A stretch of DNA of 44,992 bases, from the NCBI GenBank assembly GCA_945865635.1, contig CAMBEP010000037.1, positions 1 to 44,992 on the forward strand. Direction: 5' to 3'. Positions 18,196 through 28,109 of this stretch are shown piece by piece (within the stretch, counting starts at the first letter, position 1; every line of letters begins with the position of its first letter). The notes under the pieces were generated by a model, which was given only the letters and a program-made list of their open reading frames with translations, searched no databases and had not been told where the DNA came from. This stretch comes from Candidatus Kuenenia stuttgartensis (GTDB taxonomy: Bacteria > Planctomycetota > Planctomycetia > Isosphaerales > Isosphaeraceae). Both the position numbers and the translations under genes were made by a program.

Positions 18196-21100
18196 TCAAG
18201 CCAGATGCCTGCCCTTTCTCACTTTGACAGTCGCGACATGACTCACAACCTGATCAGGAATTTGAATAAAATTGCTGCTCGAACCCTGGCCAAGCCGGGC
18301 TCCCATGCTCGATGCCACCTTAAACACGGTCACTGGACGCTTGATTCCGAAATTCAGCCCCGCAACCGCACTATTGGCTGGCATGGTATAGTTGTTCTGG
18401 CCCGATGCCGGCACATTCACAGCCCATGTCGGATTGCTCGCAAGATCGGCCCTGATTTTCCAGGCACCGGCCGCCGCATTCTGGAACGTGTAATTCCCAG
18501 CCGAATTGGTCAATACATTCGGCTCTGAAGTGCTCGTTATGTTCAGGCTGAAACTCGTCAGCGAACCGACATCGCCATAAGCGTTGTCGCTCACTTCCAA
18601 AGTCCAGGTCCCATTGGCCGTCTCGCCATTGAAAGCGGCCAGCGAATCCACTGGCAAATATGTTCCTGTGTAAGACCTGAGACCATTGGGCAGGGATATA
18701 TCCGCAGAATCACTGAAAATGGCATTGCTCAGGTTCTGGCCATTGCCGCCCTGCCGGCTGATCAGCCGAACACGGGTCGACGATGGTGAAATCAGGGTCA
18801 CGATCAAATCGCCCACATGCGTATGCGGCAACTTTACGGAAACACTCATCCCATAAATCGGCAGGCTCACTCCTGATACCACAAGCGGTTTCGTGACCGT
18901 TTTCATATCCAATACGCGAACTGTCGAAACCACCGACTGCTTGCCAAAAATCGTCCCGTCAAACTTCCCATTGCCATTGACATCGTTATAAATCCGCACC
19001 TGGCCAATCCCAAGCGTCGTGTCCACATCGTAAACGTTGCCACTGATACTGCTGGCCTGAAGTGTCGTATCAATCACAATGTTTTTATTGAAACCCAGTG
19101 ATCCAGTCGTTCCCGGTACAGGCAGAGTGTAATCAATGCGATTACTGGAACTGTCAACAATATTTCCGCCCAGGCTCGATATATTGTAATAGTCCAGGTC
19201 AGGCGTGTTCTGCCCGGCTCCGACGGTATACGTGTATGTCAGGTTTCGCGTGCCGCTACCCGATGTATATGTCGCAATTCCACCTGTGTTTAATAGCAGG
19301 ATCGATACACCACTCACAGTCACAGGGCCTGAAAAGGAGAGGGTGATCGGTATGACCGAATTCAGCCCGTATCTGTAATTCGGCGCTGTCGATGTCACAT
19401 TGTTGACACTCGTACTGCCACTCGTTGCCGATGGTGTAATGACAATATTTTTATTGGCACCCAGCGACCCCGCTGTTCCTGGTGCGGGCAGTGCGAGATT
19501 TGCATCGAGACCACTGGCTTTGTCCTTGATTGTTCCGCCCGATAATGCAATTGCGGTCGAAGAGCTGTAATCCAAATCCGCACTTTGATCCGTCTGGCCC
19601 ACAATATAATAGAATGTCAGGCTCGAAGTGCCACTGCCAGACGCATAAATCGCCTTGCCACCTGAATTCAACGCCAAAGTCGGCGTGCCTGATACTGTCA
19701 CTGCATCATTCAGAGCAACCGTAATCGGCACAACATCGCCATAGGTATACGTCCCATTGGGCAGCACGGAAGTGATGTTTGTCATGCGCGGAGGCACATA
19801 AATCTGACTGATCTGAGTGCCCCACAAGTTTGATGCCGCTGCATATTCCTGAGTGGTCCAGAAACTTGTTGCATTAATCGGGTCCAACTGCGTGGCACTA
19901 TAATCACCCCATCGCTCACCAGAACCGCCAAACAGGTGATAATCGTTCGCATTGCCTGCTTTTAGCTGAATGTCCGTCGGATCCACCGTGATCGTCGTCG
20001 GGTTCGTGGGATTGATGCTGGCATATCTCGCATAAGAACCAAGGTTCCCGTCCGATGCGCCTGACCCCAACACCCCACTCGATCGCGTGTAGCCAATGAG
20101 AATGTCTCCAGCGGCATTGGCTGCGATCGAAGGCATCACGTAATCATAATTCGGGTTGTAAATTGTCGTCTCGGCAGCAACAGTTTTGGTCGATGCTTTC
20201 AGGACCGTCACGCGAATTGCATCTGTACTCGAAGCCGATGGATCAATCGCGTTACCGGTCGCGTCTACAGATAGACTCAGAACGGAATAAATCAAATCGC
20301 CCACCTGATAGACCATCGATCCAATCCGTCCGTCACCTCCATCAATTTGACGCGTTCCATCCGGCTGCCGGGCGTCATAGGGTGACGTCAACGTTTGAAT
20401 ATTGATCAAAGCCGTTGCTCCCAATGTCGCATTGGCCGCACTCGTACCACTGATCCCTGTAAAGTTGAGCTGGGTCCAATTATACGCATTCACCGCCAAT
20501 ACGCTCGCACTCGCCCCCGTGCCAATGGCCGCCGTATTCGTCACACCTTGCAAGGTAAAGCCCATATCAAAATTTGGCTGAACGAAAGTCGTACGATTCG
20601 CCAACGTGGGCGTATTGAGCAACAGATCCGATTTCGGGATCGTTGTCATGGTCACACTTGACAAATTCGGAGTAAAATCATTCGTGCCAATGTAAATTCC
20701 ATTGGCATCCACTCCAAGTGTCGGATAATCGGCCAGCCCCGTTGCACTACCAAAATAACTCGCACCTTTCCAGCCGCCCGTCGGGTCATTCGTGTTCGAC
20801 CGAGCCACCAAAACTTTGTTGCCACTGAAATTGATATTCATTTGCAATGCAAACCACCGATCACTCAAGGAATCGTAGATAATTCTTGGGTCGCCCAATC
20901 CTGGTGCATAATCAAAGTACGAAATACCAGTAACACCCTGCCAAAACGCTGTATCCGTCTTCGATACAAGATTTGCCCCCGTCGTCCGGTTATAAACATT
21001 AAACGAACCATTCAAAAATTGTGCGTAATGGTTCGGGCCAATCGAACCCATCGTATCAGGCGGTGCCACATTATTATTGCTGACGCCCGCAATATTCAGA

Positions 21101-21279
21101 CCAATCAATGTCGCCGTCATCACCACCCTGCTCTCAAGCTCCATCTCCTCCTGAAAATTCGAAATAAGCCTCGTCCGATTCATCCTTCGGGGTTTCACTG
21201 CATTCTGGCTCAAGCCACTTCGATAGTATGAAATCGCGCTGGAAATACCATCGATAATTCGGTGTCTGATAGCCTGCAT
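18196..21279 (-). CDS. Giant surface protein with paired beta repeats, SdrD-like and P domains
   Basis: 1027 residues from the ATG at 21279, which has AGGGG 6 bases upstream; a TTG at 21285 is possible but lacks spacing. Residues 45-55 hold MELESRVVMTA, resembling the LEPR-XLL motif found near the start of large planctomycete exported proteins. About 60-495 look like a beta-rich, possibly propeller, region (DTMGSIGPNHYAQ near the start). Two ~115-residue beta modules follow (about 498-613 and 626-735); each has VPIT/IPIT, VTVSG, YxSGSGT, DLDY and ends GSLGxNKNIVI. Next come an SdrD-B-like piece (VRIYNDVNGNGKFDG, about 755), a proprotein-convertase P domain (about 783-913) and a short C-terminal carboxypeptidase-like piece. 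It is probably secreted or cell-surface; the role is unknown. Confidence 0.85.
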   Translation of the reverse strand: MQAIRHRIIDGISSAISYYRSGLSQNAVKPRRMNRTRLISNFQEEMELESRVVMTATLIGLNIAGVSNNNVAPPDTMGSIGPNHYAQFLNGSFNVYNRTTGANLVSKTDTAFWQGVTGISYFDYAPGLGDPRIIYDSLSDRWFALQMNINFSGNKVLVARSNTNDPTGGWKGASYFGSATGLADYPTLGVDANGIYIGTNDFTPNLSSVTMTTIPKSDLLLNTPTLANRTTFVQPNFDMGFTLQGVTNTAAIGTGASASVLAVNAYNWTQLNFTGISGTSAANATLGATALINIQTLTSPYDARQPDGTRQIDGGDGRIGSMVYQVGDLIYSVLSLSVDATGNAIDPSASSTDAIRVTVLKASTKTVAAETTIYNPNYDYVMPSIAANAAGDILIGYTRSSGVLGSGASDGNLGSYARYASINPTNPTTITVDPTDIQLKAGNANDYHLFGGSGERWGDYSATQLDPINATSFWTTQEYAAASNLWGTQISQIYVPPRMTNITSVLPNGTYTYGDVVPITVALNDAVTVSGTPTLALNSGGKAIYASGSGTSSLTFYYIVGQTDQSADLDYSSSTAIALSGGTIKDKASGLDANLALPAPGTAGSLGANKNIVITPSATSGSTSVNNVTSTAPNYRYGLNSVIPITLSFSGPVTVSGVSILLLNTGGIATYTSGSGTRNLTYTYTVGAGQNTPDLDYYNISSLGGNIVDSSSNRIDYTLPVPGTTGSLGFNKNIVIDTTLQASSISGNVYDVDTTLGIGQVRIYNDVNGNGKFDGTIFGKQSVVSTVRVLDMKTVTKPLVVSGVSLPIYGMSVSVKLPHTHVGDLIVTLISPSSTRVRLISRQGGNGQNLSNAIFSDSADISLPNGLRSYTGTYLPVDSLAAFNGETANGTWTLEVSDNAYGDVGSLTSFSLNITSTSEPNVLTNSAGNYTFQNAAAGAWKIRADLASNPTWAVNVPASGQNNYTMPANSAVAGLNFGIKRPVTVFKVASSMGARLGQGSSSNFIQIPDQVVSHVATVKVRKGRHLA

Positions 21280-21466
21280 GCTCAACCCCTATTCCAAAGT
21301 CTAATCCTAAACGGAGTCATTGCGGCAACAATTCAGCTACTTCACCCCATTAATATCAAAGATTATAGATCAACCCACACCCGGATTGGAAGCAAACACA
21401 ACAGAATTTACCAACCAATTCATCCTGCCCAGCCTAACCCTTGCGCAATATCATTAAAATCGTTGC

Positions 21467-21512
21467 AACCCTCACAGTCAGGCCTCTCCGAAAAGGCCTG
21501 ACTGTGAGGGTT
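21467..21512 (-). terminator. Perfect 19-bp stem-loop after the oxidoreductase gene
   Basis: Arms 21467-21485 (AACCCTCACAGTCAGGCCT) and 21494-21512 pair perfectly over 19 bp with an 8-base loop. On the + strand four T follow; on the minus strand the T run is interrupted. It lies 35 bases past the stop of the minus-strand oxidoreductase gene, so it most likely ends that transcript. It may also block read-through in the other direction. Confidence 0.75.
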
Positions 21513-21546
21513 TTCAATCGTCTCCCAAAGCCAAATCAAGATCCGC

Positions 21547-22563
21547 TCAGCCCTTGATCTTCAGCACAATCTTGCCTGCCTGTTCGCCACTTTCCATGAG
21601 ATCGTGAGCACTGCCGGCTTCGCTCAGATCAAAAACCCGATACACTTGCGGCCTGAGCCCCCGCTCAATATAAAATTTGAGCATCGCCCGGAATTCCGAT
21701 CTATTTCCCATGGTCGTTCCGAGCAGGTTGACTTGCTTCCAGAACAAGCGTCGCACTTCCAGATTCGGGCACGTACCAGTGGTCTGTCCGTAATTGACAA
21801 CCGATCCGCCCGGCCTCACGAGATCAATCAAGTCGTCGATCGTTTTTCCACCAGCGCTATCAATCGCAATATCTGGCCCCTCGCCGCCAATCATCTCACG
21901 AGCCGTCTTCACCCAGTCCGCCTGGCGATAGTTCACACCTCCCAAGGCTCCTGCACGTCGGGCATTCTCAAGCTTCGTATCGCTCGATGAACTCACATAA
22001 ACCTTTCCACCGGCCGCAACCGCCATCTGCAAAGCCATTTGCGAAACACCGCCACCTATGCCTGTGATGAAGACCGATTGGCCAGCCTCAAACTGGCCAC
22101 GCGTAAACAGGGCCCGATACGCTGTCAGGCCCGCCAGCGGCAAGGCCGCCGCGTCTTCTGCCTTCCAATCCGACGGGCAAGGCTCAAGCTGTGCCGAATC
22201 AACCACGATTTTCTCGGCGTAAGTGCCTTGATCAGGCAGGCCAAGAATCCGCCATGTTTTGTAATCTGGAACGTCCTTACGATCCCCCCAGGCCAAACTC
22301 GGGTTGATCCAGAACCGTTGGCCGATCAGCGAAACATCCACGCCTTCGCCAACCTGATCGACCGTCCCAACTCCATCGGAACCAAGAATCACCGGCAGCG
22401 TGATTCCAGCATAGAGGCCTCTCCGAATCCAGACATCCCGATGATTCAAGGCCGCCGCCTCAAGCTCGACCCTGACCTGCCCCGGGCCGGGTGCCGGGTC
22501 AGCGAAATCCTGATGGACCAACTGATCCGTCCCGCCCACAGCGCTGAGAACAATCGCTTTCAT
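21547..22563 (-). CDS. MDR-family zinc-binding dehydrogenase / quinone oxidoreductase
   Basis: 338 residues from the ATG at 22563, which has GGGAGA about 9 bases upstream and begins the conserved MKAIVLSA segment. An upstream in-frame start would add 41 residues unlike the family. The GroES-like half includes LNHRDVWIRRG and ILGSDGVGTV. The Rossmann half has the NAD(P)-binding ITGIGGGVSQMALQMA segment near residue 163. The zinc-ligand cysteines of true alcohol dehydrogenases are not visible, so a quinone oxidoreductase or enoyl-reductase type is more likely. The substrate cannot be told. Confidence 0.88.
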   Translation of the reverse strand: MKAIVLSAVGGTDQLVHQDFADPAPGPGQVRVELEAAALNHRDVWIRRGLYAGITLPVILGSDGVGTVDQVGEGVDVSLIGQRFWINPSLAWGDRKDVPDYKTWRILGLPDQGTYAEKIVVDSAQLEPCPSDWKAEDAAALPLAGLTAYRALFTRGQFEAGQSVFITGIGGGVSQMALQMAVAAGGKVYVSSSSDTKLENARRAGALGGVNYRQADWVKTAREMIGGEGPDIAIDSAGGKTIDDLIDLVRPGGSVVNYGQTTGTCPNLEVRRLFWKQVNLLGTTMGNRSEFRAMLKFYIERGLRPQVYRVFDLSEAGSAHDLMESGEQAGKIVLKIKG

Positions 22564-22700
22564 GACTCTGATCTCCCTATCGATCACGGAAAAGTCGACT
22601 CTGCCGGTTTTAATTCGATTCAGTCTCGGTTGACCGCAGAGCCAATCTGATCCGCCCAATCTACAGAATTGGAACGATACAAGCAACTTTCAGCCGCGAT

Positions 22701-22963
22701 TTATACTCTTCGCGGCCATGAATGGCACTTTTTGATCGAGTCAATGCCGGAGGCATCTGGAGCCAGTAGCCGGTGGTTGAGGAGCCCAAGCGACGACACC
22801 ACCGGACGACGACGCGACATAAGGTCTTGCACCCCTGCCGGGGTGCCAGCAGCTTTTACCCCCATCTCATGACCGGTGGTGTCGCTTCGCTCAACCACCG
22901 GCTACTGGCTGTGATGCCTCCGGCATCATTCTGATACGATGTATTATGTGTGGCCGCGACAAC
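22701..22963 (-). repeat. Dispersed palindromic element, copy 2
   Basis: Close reverse-complement match of copy 1 along its whole length, with the core at 22767-22904 (138 bp) bounded by TAGCCGGTGGTTGA and TCAACCACCGGCTA. The terminal inverted repeat is perfect here (TCGCGGCCA / TGGCCGCGA). It sits between csrA (with its own terminator) and the oxidoreductase gene. Bases 22564-22700 beside it hold no gene and must contain the oxidoreductase promoter. Confidence 0.85.
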
Positions 22964-22975
22964 GATATCACAATC

Positions 22976-23001
22976 AAAAAAAAGAGCGGACGAATCCGCT
23001 C
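22976..23001 (-). terminator. Terminator of csrA
   Basis: On the minus strand, stem GAGCGGA / TCCGCTC (7 bp, TTCG loop) is followed by eight T (23001 down to 22976). This is a textbook intrinsic terminator 57 bases after the csrA stop. Confidence 0.9.
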
Positions 23002-23058
23002 GCTGCCAAATCTCTTGAATGACCTTCAAAAAAGTCCATCCCAGGCAACCTTCACAAT

Positions 23059-23280
23059 TCAACCGGTCCGCTGATTCAGAATCGGTATTGGGAATGCACT
23101 TTCAGAAACCGCTTGATTGCTTGCCAGTTTGCCCAGTTTAAGCTCGGCACGTCTGACCGAGACTTCCCTGGGTGCTTCAATCCCGACCCTGACCTGCCCA
23201 CCATCGATCCGAACAATTGTAATCACGATATTATCACCAATGACCAACTTTTCCGATGTCCTGCGTGTGAGAACCAGCAT
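23059..23280 (-). CDS. csrA: Carbon storage regulator, RNA-binding
   Basis: 73 residues. CsrA is a small dimeric protein that binds GGA-containing loops in mRNAs, often over the ribosome-binding site, and represses or stabilises them. MLVLTRRTSEKLVIGDNI opens the protein, and VRVGIEAPREVSVRR contains the conserved RNA-contacting region. The tail after about residue 48 is longer and less conserved than in E. coli (61 residues). The ATG at 23280 follows a near-perfect ribosome-binding site, so the upstream in-frame start that would add 14 residues is rejected. Confidence 0.95.
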   Translation of the reverse strand: MLVLTRRTSEKLVIGDNIVITIVRIDGGQVRVGIEAPREVSVRRAELKLGKLASNQAVSESAFPIPILNQRTG

Positions 23281-23287
23281 GTTCACT

Positions 23288-23295
23288 ACCTCCTT
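23288..23295 (-). promoter_or_regulatory. csrA ribosome-binding site, possible CsrA self-target
   Basis: On the minus strand AAGGAGGT lies 7 bases before the csrA ATG and fixes the start. With the preceding bases it reads TCAAGGAGGT, close to the CsrA target consensus ACARGGAUGU. CsrA could therefore shut off its own translation, as known in other bacteria; this is inference. Confidence 0.5.
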
Positions 23296-23651
23296 GATGC
23301 AGATGTACGTGGCTTTCGGCAAATCTCAAAAATGGTGCGACCAACATGTTTATCCGTTCAAAGTCATGCTCTTTGGTTCAAGATCACGACCCCTGCCGTG
23401 AGAACCCTAAGATAGTTTTCAGGAGGATGAGAACTCCCTCTACTCATGATTTTCAAACTATTTGATTCCACCAAACGTATCTCGTTAAGCTGTTTATGGA
23501 TCCGTCTGTTTCTCCCAATTTTGCAAACCCTTCTTGCAGACCGATCGGCAGACTGAGAGAATGTTCCACAGAACTAAGCATCAAAAAAAGTCTGACCAGG
23601 CAGCCTTAAAACCCCTATCTTCGCGACAACCCTTCAAGGATCGAATCCCTC
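23296..23651. other. Divergent intergenic region between csrA and trxB
   Basis: About 355 bases between divergent genes, so both promoters should lie here; none stands out by eye. An AGGAGG (23421-23426) is followed by only very short frames. A 36-residue hydrophobic frame from an ATG at 23446 to 23556 is possible but too far from that site to call. Confidence 0.4.
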
Positions 23652-24656
23652 ATGGCCATCAAACGTGCTCAGGTCGTCATTCTTGGTTCTGGCTGCGCTG
23701 GGCTCACAGCCGCGATCTATACAGCGCGTGCCAATCTCTCTCCCGTGGTGCTGGAAGGCCGCGAGGCAGGTGGTCAATTGATGTGGACCACCACCGTTGA
23801 AAATTTCCCCGGATTCCCTGAGGGTGTGCTGGGCCCTGATCTCATTGACAATATGCGAAAACAGGCCCAGAAGTTTGGCGCCGACACCCGTTTTGAACAC
23901 GCCGACGAAGTCGACTTCAGCAAGCGTCCGTTTGTCATCCGCACGAGCGATGCCGAATATCATGCGGATTCCGTAATCATCGCCACCGGAGCCACGGCAA
24001 AAACACTTGGCTTGCCCAGCGAAATGCACTTTATGGGATCAGGTGTAAGCACTTGCGCCACATGCGACGGCGCGTTTTATAAGGGCAAAGTGGTGGCTTT
24101 GGTCGGTGGTGGCGATTCCGCTGCGGAAGAAGCCACTTTTCTGACCCGATTTGCCGACAAGGTCTATCTGATCCACCGCCGTGATCGCCTGAGAGCATCC
24201 AAGATCATGGCGGACAGACTCTTGGCGAATCCCAAAGTGATTCCTCTCTGGAACACAGCGGTTGAGGATGTGATCGGCTCTGAGGAGCCACATCGCCACG
24301 TGACCGGTATCCGCATAAAAAATCTTGATTCGGGAAATGTCTCCGAAATGGCCATCGACGGACTCTTTCTGGCAATCGGCCACAAACCCAACACAGAAGT
24401 TTTTGGCGAACAATTGGCCAAGACCGAAGGCGGCTTTTTACTGACCCGATCTGCCATGGCATGGAAGGGAACGGCCAGCGATCCAGCCTGGTCGGAAACT
24501 TATCCAAACTATGCCACATCAACAAGTTCCGAGGGTGTATTCGCATGCGGCGATGTAGTGGACACACACTATCGTCAGGCGATCACAGCGGCAGGCACCG
24601 GGTGTGCTTCCGCGCTTGATTGTGAGAAGTGGCTGGAGTCGCTTCACAAATCCTGA
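23652..24656 (+). CDS. trxB: Thioredoxin reductase
   Basis: 334 residues, near the usual ~320. This flavoenzyme passes electrons from NADPH to thioredoxin. The FAD-binding GSGCAGLTAAIYTARA is at about 12-27, the redox-active CATCDG at C135 and C138, and the NADPH-binding GGGDSAAEEA just after it. The C-terminal FAD motif is GVFACGDVVD. AAGGA lies 11 bases before the ATG. It is on the same strand as ftsH downstream, but ftsH has its own promoter. Confidence 0.95.
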   Translation: MAIKRAQVVILGSGCAGLTAAIYTARANLSPVVLEGREAGGQLMWTTTVENFPGFPEGVLGPDLIDNMRKQAQKFGADTRFEHADEVDFSKRPFVIRTSDAEYHADSVIIATGATAKTLGLPSEMHFMGSGVSTCATCDGAFYKGKVVALVGGGDSAAEEATFLTRFADKVYLIHRRDRLRASKIMADRLLANPKVIPLWNTAVEDVIGSEEPHRHVTGIRIKNLDSGNVSEMAIDGLFLAIGHKPNTEVFGEQLAKTEGGFLLTRSAMAWKGTASDPAWSETYPNYATSTSSEGVFACGDVVDTHYRQAITAAGTGCASALDCEKWLESLHKS

Positions 24657-24671
24657 ACGAAAAGCCTGAAC

Positions 24672-24700
24672 TTGCGATAATTGTGTGTCTAACATATAGT
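24672..24700 (+). promoter_or_regulatory. Promoter of ftsH
   Basis: TTGCGA (24672-24677) is followed after exactly 17 bases by TATAGT (24695-24700). Both are 4- to 5-of-6 matches to a housekeeping promoter. The transcript would start near 24707. Confidence 0.55.
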
Positions 24701-24779
24701 AAATACATTCGACCGTGTCGGTCATCTCGCAGACGGGGTGGTTCCGAGCCAGGTCAATTCAAATTCGAGCGATAGAGAA

Positions 24780-26852
24780 ATGCCGGAGCCTGAATCCCCC
24801 AAAGACCACAAAAAACCCGCCCCCCAGCGCAAGGTCAGCAGCGAGGGCAACAGCCAGAATGGCTCGTCGCCCACGCAGCCCTGGGTTTGGCTAATGTTCG
24901 TTGTCATTGCTGCGGCAGTGCTTTGGGCATTAAGGCCAGGTAACGAAGTCAAGGTCGACTATGGCTGGTTTCAAGAACAGGTTTCAGCCAACAACATCCA
25001 AGAGTTTTCGAACCAGTCCACCAAGGTTTATGGTCGGCTGCGTTCGAAGATTTCCTATAAGCCAAGCGGCGAAGCCAGCGTTCGTGAAGTGGATAAGTTT
25101 TATGTTTATCTGCCCAGCGAAGATCTGATCAAACCGATTGTGGACAAACTGGTTTTGCAGAGCAAACCACGCGACTCCAAAGGCGTCGAAATTGACAGCG
25201 AGCCACCGCCTGGCACCGGCCTGATGCTCTGGATCACGATCCTTTTGCCAAGCCTGCTCTTCATCGTTTTCATCTTCCTCATGATGCGCCGCGCCCGCGA
25301 CCAATTCGATGGTGGAATTCTTGGCAACTTTATCAAAAGCCCTGCCAAGCGTCATGACAAGTCCAAGCAAAGAACCACCTTCGAAGAAGTGGCTGGCTTG
25401 GAAAACGCCAAATCCGAGCTTCAGGAAATTGTCGAATTCCTCAAAAGCCCTGAGCGATTCCAGCGTCTTGGTGGTCACATTCCCAAGGGCGTTCTCCTGA
25501 TTGGATCTCCCGGCACCGGCAAAACCCTTCTGGCCAGAGCCGTTGCAGGCGAGGCAGGCGTGCCTTTCTTTTCGATCAGTGGCTCTGAGTTCATTCAGAT
25601 GTTCGTGGGTGTGGGCGCATCGCGGGTCCGCGATATGTTCAAGACCGCCAAAGAAAGCAGTCCATGCATTCTCTTCATCGACGAAATTGACGCAGTCGGG
25701 CGCGTTCGTGGTGCAGGCATGGGCGGTGGTCACGATGAACGCGAACAGACCCTGAACCAGATCCTGACCGAAATGGACGGCTTTGCACCCAACGAAAGTG
25801 TGATCGTTCTGGCCGCTACCAACCGGCCCGATGTCCTCGACCCCGCCCTGCTCCGGCCCGGCCGATTCGATCGCCACGTGACTGTCGATCGCCCCAGCCG
25901 CAAGGGACGCCTTGAGATTCTGAAGGTTCACACCCGCAAGATTCCTTTGGCCGACGATGTCGATCTGGATACCGTCGCTCGTGGAACTGTCGGCATGTCG
26001 GGCGCGGATCTGGCCAACCTCGCCAACGAATCGGCTCTGATCGCAACCCGCGCCAATAAAGACAAAGTCACCATGTCTGACTTTGAACTCGCCCGCGATA
26101 AAGTTCTGATGGGCGCCAAGCGGGAAGAAATCATCACCGACCGCGAAAAGGAACTCACGGCTTATCACGAAGCTGGCCATGCACTTGTGGCTTGGATGTG
26201 TCCGCACGCGGACCCTGTCCACAAAGTCACGATCATTCCTCGGGGCCGCGCCTTGGGCGTGACTCAGTTCCTGCCCGCTGAAGAGCGCATGCTGGTCAGC
26301 CAGAATGAGATCTACGACGACCTGGCCGTGGCCTTCGGTGGCCGGGCAGCGGAGCGTGTCGTCTACAGCGACATGTCGGCTGGTGCCGCTGGCGACTTGA
26401 AGCAAGCCACTCGCATGGCCAGAATGATGGTCACCCAGTGGGGCATGAGCGACCGTGTCGGACCAATCTTCATCCGTGCCAACGAAGAAAACCCATTCCT
26501 CGGCCGGGAAATGTCGGAACCCCGCGACCATTCCGAGCATATGGCACAATTGATCGACGAGGAAGTGTCTCGTATTCTGCGCGAAGCCGATCTGCATGCC
26601 GTGGAACTCGTCCAGAAATATCGCGATAAACTCGACGCATTGGCCCAGGCCCTGCTGGACCGAGAAGAACTCTCGGAAGAGGAAATACGTGTCATTTTTG
26701 GCGATCGGGCCAACGATGTCCGCACCCCTCTGAAACTTCGTGCCAAGGCACCGGTCGAAAAAGCTCCGGAAGTCAATGTCGATGGGCACCCTGAAATCAG
26801 CGAGGCCGAAGCCACTGAAATCTCCATCGCTCCCTCCAGCGAAGGCCTCTGA
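24780..26852 (+). CDS. ftsH: ATP-dependent zinc metalloprotease FtsH
   Basis: 690 residues from the ATG at 24780; a GTG at 24738 would add 14. FtsH is a membrane-bound hexamer that unfolds and degrades misassembled membrane proteins and short-lived regulators. A Pro/Ser-rich cytoplasmic tail is followed by a helix at about 36-52, a periplasmic domain and a second helix near 145-165. The AAA module has Walker A GSPGTGKT (242-249), Walker B ILFIDEID (about 298) and the second region of homology [17 protein letters not shown]. The protease site is HEAGH (H463, E464, H467). All key residues are present. A terminator follows directly. Confidence 0.96.
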   Translation: MPEPESPKDHKKPAPQRKVSSEGNSQNGSSPTQPWVWLMFVVIAAAVLWALRPGNEVKVDYGWFQEQVSANNIQEFSNQSTKVYGRLRSKISYKPSGEASVREVDKFYVYLPSEDLIKPIVDKLVLQSKPRDSKGVEIDSEPPPGTGLMLWITILLPSLLFIVFIFLMMRRARDQFDGGILGNFIKSPAKRHDKSKQRTTFEEVAGLENAKSELQEIVEFLKSPERFQRLGGHIPKGVLLIGSPGTGKTLLARAVAGEAGVPFFSISGSEFIQMFVGVGASRVRDMFKTAKESSPCILFIDEIDAVGRVRGAGMGGGHDEREQTLNQILTEMDGFAPNESVIVLAATNRPDVLDPALLRPGRFDRHVTVDRPSRKGRLEILKVHTRKIPLADDVDLDTVARGTVGMSGADLANLANESALIATRANKDKVTMSDFELARDKVLMGAKREEIITDREKELTAYHEAGHALVAWMCPHADPVHKVTIIPRGRALGVTQFLPAEERMLVSQNEIYDDLAVAFGGRAAERVVYSDMSAGAAGDLKQATRMARMMVTQWGMSDRVGPIFIRANEENPFLGREMSEPRDHSEHMAQLIDEEVSRILREADLHAVELVQKYRDKLDALAQALLDREELSEEEIRVIFGDRANDVRTPLKLRAKAPVEKAPEVNVDGHPEISEAEATEISIAPSSEGL

Positions 26853-26871
26853 GAAAATCGATGCTTGTCTG

Positions 26872-26910
26872 AATAAGGTGTTGCCTGACCCTTCAGCGCA
26901 ACACCTTATT
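26872..26910 (+). terminator. Terminator of ftsH
   Basis: Stem AATAAGGTGTTGC (26872-26884) pairs perfectly with GCAACACCTTATT (26898-26910), 13 bp, followed by a T-rich run. It begins 20 bases after the ftsH stop. Confidence 0.85.
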
Positions 26911-26959
26911 TCTATTTACCCCTCCCCACACACCTGAATTCGCCCCAAGGCATTCTCCC

Positions 26960-27955
26960 ATGCCGACCTCCACTGCCGCAGAACAACCGACAAAGCCTCC
27001 TCAAGTCATTTGTGCCGGGGTGGTTGTGGCAGATCACCTTTGCCCCCCTCTCTCCCACATGCCGGCCTCTGGCGAATTGATCGCCGTCGACCGACTCGTG
27101 CTGGCCATTGGCGGCTGTGCGGCCAATGCGGCCATGAATCTCTCCAGGCTCGGTGTCAGAACCCGAGTGGTCTGCAAAGTCGGGCCCGATATGTTTGGGC
27201 TCTTTGTTTCCAATATTCTTGAAGCCGAAGGGCTCGACACCTCTGGCCTCAGAATCGACCCTGACAACGACACCAGTCAGACCCTGATCATCAATATCGA
27301 GGGGCAGGACCGGCGATTCATCCACACCTTTGGCGCCAATAAAACGCTTTCCGTGGCCGACCTCAAAGCCGCCATCGACGAGCAGAACCCGCCTGCCGTT
27401 TTCTATCTCGGTGGATACCTGATTCTGCCCGGACTCGATGCTCTGGAACTTGCCGAATTCCTAGCCTGGCTCGGCTCTCTGGGCGTGCATCGAGTGATTG
27501 ATGTCGCAACGCCCGGGCCCGCCGATTATCTCCCCAGAATCAAGCCAATTCTCCCCCACGTCGACGCCTTCATGCCTAACGAAGACGAAGCCGCCCTGAT
27601 TCTCGGACCCGGCACGCCAGAAGCCCACGCTGCCGCCTTTCACGCCATGGGTGCCAAGCGTGTCGTCATTACCAGAGGCGGAAAAGGGGCCATCGCCATC
27701 GGCCATGATGTGGCTCTTGAAATCGGCACCTACCCCGTAAAATATGTCGACGGGAGTGGCGGGGGAGATGCCTTCGATGCCGGTTATATCACCGGAATTG
27801 TCGATGGCGGATCCGTGCTCGAATGCCTCACACGTGCCGCGGCCCAAGGCGCAAGTTGCGTACGCGGAATCGGCACCACAGCCACAATTTTTAACAAGTC
27901 TCAGTCTGATGCCTTCATCGCCACCAATCAACTACCAATGAAGCCCTTGCACTGA
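26960..27955 (+). CDS. PfkB-family carbohydrate kinase
   Basis: 331 residues, the usual size for the ribokinase/PfkB family, which phosphorylates sugars, nucleosides or sugar acids with ATP. The first signature is GGCAANAAMNLSRLG (about 51-65). The second, with the catalytic Asp, is DGSGGGDAFDAGY near residue 264 (normally DTTGAGD), so the Gly-Asp pair of the anion hole and base is present. VVITRGGKGA precedes it. It lies between the ftsH terminator and the peroxiredoxin gene with no obvious pathway partner, so the substrate is unknown. Confidence 0.88.
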   Translation: MPTSTAAEQPTKPPQVICAGVVVADHLCPPLSHMPASGELIAVDRLVLAIGGCAANAAMNLSRLGVRTRVVCKVGPDMFGLFVSNILEAEGLDTSGLRIDPDNDTSQTLIINIEGQDRRFIHTFGANKTLSVADLKAAIDEQNPPAVFYLGGYLILPGLDALELAEFLAWLGSLGVHRVIDVATPGPADYLPRIKPILPHVDAFMPNEDEAALILGPGTPEAHAAAFHAMGAKRVVITRGGKGAIAIGHDVALEIGTYPVKYVDGSGGGDAFDAGYITGIVDGGSVLECLTRAAAQGASCVRGIGTTATIFNKSQSDAFIATNQLPMKPLH

Positions 27956-28109
27956 TTCCCCCCCCAGCAGCAGCAGCATAGCCCAGACCTTGCCGACAAC
28001 ATATCATTTCCTATAGGAAGATCATCAAGGCATTCTTGCCCTGGTTTGATCAAGAAACTCCCGTATTGGCCCACCATTTTATTCGATCAGAACCGAAAGG
28101 AAAAAGACC

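Noticed and set aside
23446..23556. 36-residue hydrophobic frame upstream of trxB
   Set aside because: The AGGAGG is 20 bases away and there is nothing to show it is translated.
24984..26789. 601-codon open frame opposite ftsH on the minus strand
   Set aside because: Shadow of the well-supported ftsH gene, a result of its codon bias.
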